Below, one piece after another: positions 31,830-38,629 of a stretch of DNA of 38,629 nt; within the stretch, counting starts at the first letter, position 1, and each line of letters opens with the position of its first letter. The notes under the pieces were generated by a model. The model worked only from the letters and a program-made list of their open reading frames with translations, searched no databases and was not told the origin of the DNA. The stretch lies in the NCBI GenBank assembly GCA_015680685.1, contig MNCI01008287.1:205714-244342 (forward strand), in the 5' to 3' direction. The stretch is from Gnetum montanum (Eukaryota > Streptophyta > Gnetopsida > Gnetales > Gnetaceae). Made by a program: the position numbers and the translations under genes.

Positions 31830-33030
31830 TCATTGTTAAGTCAAACTCCTAGAGGATCACTAGCCACTGTATGACATGGAGGCTTACTGTTGGCTTGTTC
31901 ATTAAGACCAAATGGCATTGTGGTCAATGTGCACAAAAACTTTGTATCCAAGAACATTGTGCCTAAATTTCTCTAACATGTACACCATTGTCATAAGCTC
32001 CTTTTCAGTGGTGGTGTAGTTGAGTTGTGCACCCATAATACCTTTTCTTGCATAGTGGATGTAATATGGATGTTTTTGATCATCCATCTATGTAAACATA
32101 ACCCCCAAGGCATACTTGGATGCATTCATCATGATGTGGAATGGTCTAGACCAGTTTGGTGCTCATAGAATTAGAGTTCTATGAGTTTCTTCTTCAATTG
32201 TTAGAATGCATTTTTTCATTCCTTAGTCCAAACAAATGATGCATCTTTCTTTGTAAGTTCTACCAACAGCTTGGTGGTCTATAATAAGTTTTCAATGAAG
32301 CCCTTGTAATAACTAGTGTGGCCGAGGAATGACCTCATGTCCTTTACTATTTTGGATTTTTTGGTTATTCCTTGGATGAACCTTATCTTTTCTAGGTCTA
32401 CCTTGATCCCTTTGTTTGAAATTTGATGCCCCAAAAGAGTGCCCTCTTGGACCATTAGGTGGCTCTTTTGTGACTTGAGCCTCAAGTTTGTCTTCACACA
32501 CATTTGAAGCACTTGGTCAGGGTGATCAAAGGCTTACTTAAAGGTAGCCCTGTAGGTAGAGAAGTCATCCATGAAGACTTCTACCCCACTATTGATTTGT
32601 TGTTGGAAGGTGCTTAGGATCAAACGTTGAAATGTGGTAGGGGAATTGCATAGGAAAAAGGGCATTTTCTATATGCCAAAGTCCCCTAAGACTTGTGAAT
32701 GTTATCTTAGCCTTGTCCTCTTATGCAATCTAGATTTGGTTATAGCCAGTATAACCATCCAAAAAGTTGTAGTAACTATGCCTTGCAATGGTATCTAGCA
32801 CCTGGTTCACAAATAGTAATTGAAAATGATCTTTGTAAGTGGCCATATTTAGAAACTAAAAGTTTATATAGACTCTCCACTTTTCTCTTTTCTTTTGCAT
32901 GATCACAAGTGGACTAACCCACTCACTATCTGCAATGGGGTAAATGAACCTAGCCTTGAGGAGTTATTTAATCTCCTCATTGATCATCTGCTTGAGCTTT
33001 GGGTTCAAGCAACTTTATTGCTACCTCTTT
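31830..33030 (-). pseudogene. Reverse transcriptase and RNase H of element C
   Basis: In reading order: LNPKLKQMINEEIK, RFIYPIADSEWVSPLVIM (33005-32905), NFLDGYTGYN (near 32760), and the active-site box VFMDDFSTY (32583-32557). Here both catalytic Asp residues are kept, in contrast to A and B. The connection region GHQISNKGIKVDLEKIRFI follows (near 32400). RNase H has YYIHYARKGI, AQLNYTTTEKEL and FVHIDHNAI (32087-31902). Stops and frame changes are fewer than in A and B, but the gene is still broken. Confidence 0.9.
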
Positions 33031-33449
33031 TGGTTTGATGGAGGAATCTATGTAAATTCAATGCTGGCATATCCTTAGAACTCATGATTTGATTAGGTAA
33101 AGGTTGTTGGCCATTTGTTCACAACTTCTAGTAATTTCTTCTTCTGTGTAGGAGCAAGTGTGGCATTAATAGTGATTGTCTTGCCATTGTTTAAGAAAGC
33201 ATATTCCATTTCTATCAGTAGAGCCTTTAGCTCAAGGGAATCTTGCTTGAAAGCTTCAGGAATCTCCAACTCTCCCTAATTGATTTCACTATGTTCATTA
33301 GAGAGTTGGTGATAGATTTTCTCTAAGATGTCCATGCGTTGAACATATGAACTTGTGAGGCTCTTAGCTAGTTCCATGCATATTGTTAATTCAGCCTCAT
33401 TATCTATGATTAGTCATTGGATACCCTCCTATTTGGTGGATACTATGTA

Positions 33450-33930
33450 TGGATACTTTTGCATAATGATTACATGCTTGAAGGGATATGCCTGTGATGT
33501 TCCATAGTCTTTCACACAATGGCACCTTGTGTCACTATATGTGATGCATGGAACTCATTTCTTCTTGATCCTTCCAAATTCATTTTCCTTGAAAATATTC
33601 AAGGAAAGGTCTCAAATCCCCAACTTGGCATTAATGGTTCTTAGCCATGCTCGTTTCATGATGATAGGAAAGTCTCCTTTGTAATTCTCCACATGGATCA
33701 ATAGGAAATTAGCAGGATAGGACCACCCACAAATAGTAATCACAATGTCTTTCACCAATCCCAAAGGAATAGTAATGGATTATTCTACCAATTTTAATCA
33801 AATGTTGCTCTTTTACAATGGAGGTAGGTTGCAAGCTTTGTACATTTCTCGTAAAATCAAGTGAACTTTAGAACTTGAAACCAAAAGAGCATTATATGGT
33901 TCATTTTTGGTGATCTGCAAGTAAATAAGA
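33450..33930 (-). pseudogene. Protease of element C (active site lost)
   Basis: Aligned with A, the region after the active site is clear: NLPPL, TICGWSYPANFLLIHVENYKG (about 33750-33690, two stretches), PIIMKRAWL and AKLGI. The catalytic box that is DLGSGVNL in A reads VSSSKVHL near 33885-33860, so the Asp is lost. Stops replace Gln codons on both sides. Confidence 0.65.
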
Positions 33931-36610
33931 GGAGTGCTAGGATTGGATCTTTTCCTAGGAAGATGGCCAGCTTTGATTTAATTTGTAACCACATGGCTTA
34001 ACATGATAGTATGTAGTTGGGGAGTTCTTTGGTTTGAAGGTAGCTCGATAGGACTTTTAGAGGTTAAAGTAGCAGGGTTAACAACCATAGGTATTTTTGA
34101 AGGCTTTGTGGGGCTGTTGGTTCTAAAAAATGGTGTCTTATAAGGCTAGATTCAAGACCACTTGGCTGAGGAGCCAATTGTAAGTTTACTAGTCTCATAG
34201 CATTTCTTTGCTGTGGCTAGGTAGGTATTTCACCTTGCATGGATGGAGTAGGTGGTAGAGGAGTTGATGATGGTGATGTAGAAGTGGATATATGTTAAGG
34301 AGGATAGAAAGAAAATGAATACTTCCCTCTTGGAGAAGGTGCTAGGTACTACTCCAAAGGATAGTAGTGATGTGGGAAGAAAGCATGACTGGAAGAGTCA
34401 TGTGAAGAGGCTAGTTGCTAAACGTAGTACCCATAGGGATCAGGTTGGTGATAAGGGTATAGCTACCTTGGAGGTGGCATACCCCATGACTATGGATGTT
34501 GCCACTACTGATACTACTCTTAAGGTTAAGGTGGCACTCCACTGAGATAGTACGCTTATTGGTGAAACTGCTACTGATAGTTACCTTGTGGATAAGGCAA
34601 TTACTTAGGTGTTTGTCATTTTTCCAAGTTAGGATTTAGAGCATGCACCCCAAATTCTTGTAAGTATGAAAATGCAAGGGAACATCCCTTGGGATGTTTG
34701 TATTAGTAGATTTCATATCCATCATCATTAGTTTCTGAATCTACAACCTCCTTAACTATTGTAGCTTAACCTTTATTTTTATGATATCCTTGTTCAATAT
34801 CATTCTTCTTCCTTCTTTCATGACCACTACCTCCTTGGTCTCTATGTCCCTCTAGAATCTTCAGAGTAGTTTGAAAATTCTCATCCAAGGTGTCCCACAT
34901 CTTATCAATCTTAGACAATATTTCAGTAACATATTTTTTAATTGACAAGGTTTTCATGTGCACCACTTCATCAAGTGGTGCCTCCTACTCATTCTCACAA
35001 AAATAGAACTTCCTTTTTTAGATGGAGGGGTCTATGTTGTATTCATTTATACTTCTCCATATTTTTAGCTCTCCCTCCTCTTTGGCCACTTTCTTAATGA
35101 GCCTTTGAATCTGATGGGTTGTTAGCTCAGAAATCCTTCCCTTGGCATAGGCCCCAAGGATTCTCCTTGTCTCAATTCTAAGCCCATCTATGATATGGTG
35201 TAGCTAATTCCATTAAGAGTATCCATGGCCTTGGTATTAGTTCAACAATTGGTAGTGCCTACCCATGGTTGTATTCAAGGACTCATGAGTGCATTATTTC
35301 CTTCCCTAGATTTGCCTCCTTAGATTGGACACTCTAGAGTACATTTGGTATTTGTCATTGAATAACTCTAGCATTGTACTCCATTGTCAAATAGATTATG
35401 GTTCCAAGGATCGGTACCCACTTTCTGCTTTCTTTATAAGTATCCTTGGGAATAGTTTTAGCTTTTTTCATTCATTTTCCACATTCTACAAGGCATGAGC
35501 ACCATGAAAAGGTTGCAAGTGGTTTTGTGGATTTGAATTGTACCCCCCTTCAAACTTGGGGATATTGTTCATATTCAGCCATTTAATGTGACTATCCTTC
35601 ATGTTCTTGGTTGGAATTCTAATAGCCTCTAAAATATTTAACATGTTTCTAGTAGCTAGTAAGGGCTCATGATCATCATAATGCTATATGTGGCCCCTAT
35701 CATGGCCATGATGCCTACAATGAGTGCTACTATGCCTTTGTTCTCATTGATGCTCAATCCCCTTCTATTGCTCATGCCCCTGATCCTTATTATCCCAGCA
35801 GGATCTACGATCATCCCTATCCTACGATTCATCTCCATCATGATCTTTGCTACTTCTTCCACAATCCTGACCTCTACTTCTCTTATTAGAGTTGGAGGAA
35901 GACGATGAGGATGATGATGAAGGAAAAGAGGAAGGAGAATTAGTACTAGAATGATGTCTAATATCTCCTCTTCTTTGGTCCCTACCTTGATCACCATGTT
36001 TAACTTTTTCTTGATGCTTGTCATTGTTCCTGCCTCTAGATGAATGGCTATGGTTACCATCTTTTGAGATTCCTTAATCTTGAGACCCATCTTCAAGGTT
36101 GTTCAAGTTGACTGCAACCATTGGTTAAGGTCTTCCCATCAAAGAAAGGGGGAGAATTTATGTATTGGGAGGCATTCAAAAATAAGTTATTACCTTCTTT
36201 GTGTGTTTGTAGGAACTAGTGGTTAGAAAACCTTTTGCCTCTTGAAGCCTCATATTGAGCTTCCATTTGTTGATCTTTCTTCTATTGTGCCTATGTGGAA
36301 TGATAATCTCAATAAGCATGTTCTTGAACCTTGTACTCTGCATTAAGTTTGACAATGTCCAACTTGATGAGATTGTTTAACAGCATCATGAGAATAGATT
36401 GATCAAGAGGTAACATGATGTTGCCTTCCATGTCCCTCCATTACAACTACTTGTCCTAATGCAAGATGAAGGTGAAGTTAGATTGTAAGAATCTAGATGA
36501 GTATTAACAACCTTGATCTATTAGGGCACATGTGTCTTTTGGCCTTCTTACCTTTACTTAGATTTGCTTATAAATGGTAGTGGAGAATCTTCCTTGTGAG
36601 AAGAAGCCAT
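33931..36610 (-). pseudogene. Gag and linker of element C
   Basis: It starts MASSHKEDS at 36610. A His/Arg/Asp-rich section with a long Ser run (NSPSSFPSSSSSSSS, near 35935-35895) and GQDCGRSSKDHDGDE is followed by the capsid core near 35610-35430: IKWLNMNNIPKFEGGYNS, NHLQPFHGAHAL and KLKLFPRIL. The knuckle remnant near 34725-34685 keeps KHPKGC but has Tyr at two former Cys sites. A Tyr/Gln/Pro-rich linker leads to protease. The frame shifts in the low-complexity section. On the plus strand 34315-34545 and 35669-35908 are open but are antisense shadows. Confidence 0.8.
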
Positions 36611-36690
36611 ATGCGTGATTGTTCAAAAATAGCATGCATTTGTTATTATTATTTATCTTAATGATTTAGAGTTAGTTTCTGTTGGCACAT

Positions 36691-37080
36691 TTAGCCATTT
36701 CATGGAACAGCAAAGGTGATAAAATATGAATAAGCCATAGAAGATATTCAAAGAAAAAATATATATGATGGTTGTGCCTTATTAATATTTTATACTAGAG
36801 GTTTCATGTAGAAAATTGTTAAATGAAGATATAGTATTTCCAATTTCAAGAGTTATGCTCCTTTGCAAAGGGAAGGTTGAAAAGAGTTGAAAAGCTAAAA
36901 GAGCTGATCCCGTTTATGGATGCATCAATGAGAAATATCAAAGTCACCATTGTAAGGTTTGGATAATGTTTTTACTAAAAAAAAAAACAAACACAGTTCC
37001 AGCCACTGTACGTGTTGGGAGAAAAACAGATGAAATTACTACAAATGAATGAAAATAGTCTAGAAGAATGCCCATTTTTT
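36691..37080. other. Transition region between element C and CpG-rich DNA
   Basis: Sequence similarity to the leaders of A and E ends near 36690. The following 390 bp is AT-rich with an A11 run near 36980 and no supportable gene or known repeat. Confidence 0.4.
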
Positions 37081-37670
37081 TTACAGGGATCGCATTGGTA
37101 CTGATGTAGGGGAATGAAAGGTTTTATTTGCCCTGTAATGGCTTTCATTTTTGCACAGAATCAACTGTTCTTTTTGGCCCCAAATCAGTGGCGTCTCTGC
37201 TGGTCACGTTGTGCCAAAAAAACAATTTTTGCAGGGATGTGGATTCAAGGTGGAAGAAGAACTCACATGGGCGTTGCCACTTCCAATGTAGAAACCATTT
37301 CAATTTCAACTTTTTTTTCCATAAAACGCAATCGATCCGCCTGCCTCCAACGATGCTAATGTGTTCTGCAACGCGTGCACTGCGTGAAGATTTTTTTTGG
37401 CCATTGCAGGGCCGTTCTTAACCTACGTTACCTGATGCCATATTCTCTGATGCTCAGATCTATGATACACTTGCCCTTAACCTTGAAATCAATGGCAGGA
37501 ATTAAAAAATGATCTGCAGGAACACGAAAACGCAGGAAGCCCTAAGCGAATTTGGGGCAAAATAAAACAGTTCCAGGCAACCGAAACCATATGTCCAGGG
37601 CCATATGTCCAATACATCATTTCTGTTTCTAGATCTTTCTCCTCCAGCAACCGAACATTACATAACAACG
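37081..37670 (+). other. CpG-retaining region, possible host gene upstream or 5' untranslated region
   Basis: Base composition changes sharply: CpG dinucleotides are frequent (for example CAACGCGTGCACTGCGTG at 37371-37388), while the retroelements have almost none. This suggests DNA that escaped long-term cytosine methylation. Open frames at 37114-37421 on the plus strand overlap each other in two phases and resemble nothing I know, so they are not called. A pyrimidine run CTTTCTCCTCCAG at 37635-37647 could be a splice acceptor. Confidence 0.4.
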
Positions 37671-37888
37671 ATGCCGGATGCAATGGCAGAGCCTTCTTCT
37701 GCGGTGGTGGTTGCTAACGATTTTTGGCAGGGGCGGGATATTTCAAAAGTATTCGATGGCAGTTCTAGGCCTAGCACCTTCACATTCGGGCTTGGTGTTT
37801 CAAATTTAAATTTTTCCAACCATTTTCATTCGGGTGCAAGTGCACATAAAATATTTAGGATTAAGGTACCAGCAACATTTATGCCAAG
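37671..37888 (+). CDS. Candidate coding exon of an unidentified host gene
   Basis: Not recognised. From ATG at 37671 the frame is open for 73 codons to TAG at 37890. An upstream in-frame ATG at 37605 would add 22 residues. The predicted start is MPDAMAEPSSAVVVANDFW, followed by a Ser/Phe/Asn-rich part (STFTFGLGVSNLNFSNHF). CAAG followed by GTAGAT at 37885-37894 is a good splice donor, so the frame could continue in an exon outside the window. It lies in the CpG-rich patch with no retroelement homology. It may also be a chance open frame or a captured gene fragment. Confidence 0.3.
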
Positions 37889-38039
37889 GTAGATATTATA
37901 TTATCACCTTGTTTATAAACTCACTAAGAGCTTCAATAAGCATTCTTCAAATTTTAGAACAAGTAAAAATGAAAGGCTATTAAAGCTATAATTGTGAACA
38001 ATTATATGAAATTATTGGAATTATTTTTTAAAAGCAATA

Positions 38040-38629
38040 CTTATCTCCTAACTTCCTAACCTCCTAAGTTAATACTCCCTAACTTGTTGGGCAAGTCACT
38101 TGGGAGAGAAGTTAGGTAAGATATTTTTGCATATGTAACTACCTTTGAAACCTATAAAAAGGCTTCAAAAGGGACTTTTTGAAGGGGAGGTCTCATACAT
38201 CACATTTTTGGAGATCATACTTTGAAAAGCTATTAGCTAGCACTGAGGGTCTCACTTGAAGACACACTTTGGAGTCTTGAGAAGAGCATTTGTAAAGAAG
38301 ATTTGTAAAGACGATTGCTTGTAAGATGGCTTGCTAAAGAAAAGATTTCAACCTCTTTGTCATAGTCCTGTGAGTTATGTTTTATTTTTGTTTTGTTTAA
38401 ATTGTTAGCTAGTGGTTTAGATAGTATCATCCTTGGCAAGTAATTTTGGGATTTTTAGATTGCTCTTATTGTTCTTGTTTCCCGATAGAAATTTCTATTA
38501 AAATTTTGCCATAGAAGCGCTTGTGTTTAAAAGCCTTAAGAGCATTTTAGTAGTAAATTTTGTTATTGTGCAATGTATAGAAATTGCTATTGGGATTGTT
38601 GTAAGAGAGCCTCTGCTTGTAGTCACACC
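38040..38629 (+). repeat. Possible LTR or promoter region of another element at right edge
   Basis: A TATA box (CCTATAAAAAGGCTTC, 38151-38166) follows an inverted-repeat pair, CCTAACTTCCTAACCTCC near 38047 and GGGAGAGAAGTTAGG near 38102. After it the DNA is T-rich without an open frame, as in the R/U5 part of plant Ty1/copia-type LTRs. It is unrelated to the A-E LTRs. Neither end is certain, since it reaches the window edge, and it could instead be an ordinary promoter. Confidence 0.35.
38151..38160 (+). promoter_or_regulatory. TATA box near right edge
   Basis: CCTATAAAAA in an otherwise AT-moderate context, about 110 bp after the inverted-repeat element. Confidence 0.45.

Larger units (their letters stand above)
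31451..36690 (-). mobile_element. Ty3/gypsy element C, gag-pol fragment without LTRs
   Basis: The same family as A, read right to left from the 5' leader (36690-36611) through gag, protease, RT-RNase H into the first part of integrase. It stops at 31451, inside the zinc-binding domain. No LTR or primer site follows on the right: homology with A and E fades near 36690. On the left it abuts LTR D in opposite orientation. The integrase core, additional gene and 3' LTR are missing. Confidence 0.85.

Noticed and set aside
35669-35908. Hydrophobic Met/Ile-rich open frame on plus strand in C
   Set aside because: Antisense shadow of the His/Asp/Ser-rich Gag repeats.
37114-37421. Two overlapping plus-strand frames as a gene
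   Set aside because: Different phases over the same bases, no recognisable domain and no splice context.

Overview
This is plant nuclear DNA made almost entirely of old, decayed retrotransposons nested inside one another. There are no bacterial-style genes, operons, rRNA or tRNA genes, or CRISPR. The elements are low in CpG, and their reading frames are full of stops at former Gln and Trp codons. Several copies are very old and heavily mutated. This would fit a large, slowly purged genome such as a gymnosperm, but the species cannot be named from the window.

Most of the DNA belongs to one Ty3/gypsy (Metaviridae-type) family, present as five pieces. E (minus, 1-2020) is a gag start plus 5' LTR running off the left edge. 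A (minus, 2868-15948) is a full 13 kb element. B (plus, 18304-28706) is a full 10.4 kb element with a perfect 5-bp target duplication. D (plus, 30552-31450) is an LTR plus primer-binding-site remnant. C (minus, 31451 to about 36690) is a gag-pol fragment without LTRs. The family has LTRs of about 845-895 bp starting TGATGA, a primer site resembling the 3' end of tRNA-Asp, the order gag-PR-RT-RNaseH-INT, no second RNase H, and no obvious chromodomain. Downstream of integrase both full elements carry a U-rich tract, a conserved non-coding stretch, and an additional sense-strand gene for a coiled-coil protein. That gene is about 2.9 kb in A. In B it is about 1.25 kb and lacks the N-terminal globular domain.

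A degenerate RTE-type LINE on the plus strand ties the window together. Its reading frame is cut into three pieces (2021-2867, 15954-16025, 30024-30430) that follow one another with almost no codon lost. Element A sits in the first cut. The second cut holds a 14 kb block made of an unclassified 3.6 kb insertion ending in a second LINE 3' tail with GAT repeats; element B is inserted in that block. The nesting gives the order LINE first, then A and the block, then B inside the block.

The right end differs. From about 37080 to 37890 the DNA is noticeably richer in CpG and may hold a first exon of a host gene (37671-37888, unidentified). From about 38040 to the edge there is a promoter- or LTR-like sequence with a TATA box. 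No protein in the window looks intact. Integrase and reverse-transcriptase catalytic residues are visibly replaced in A and B.
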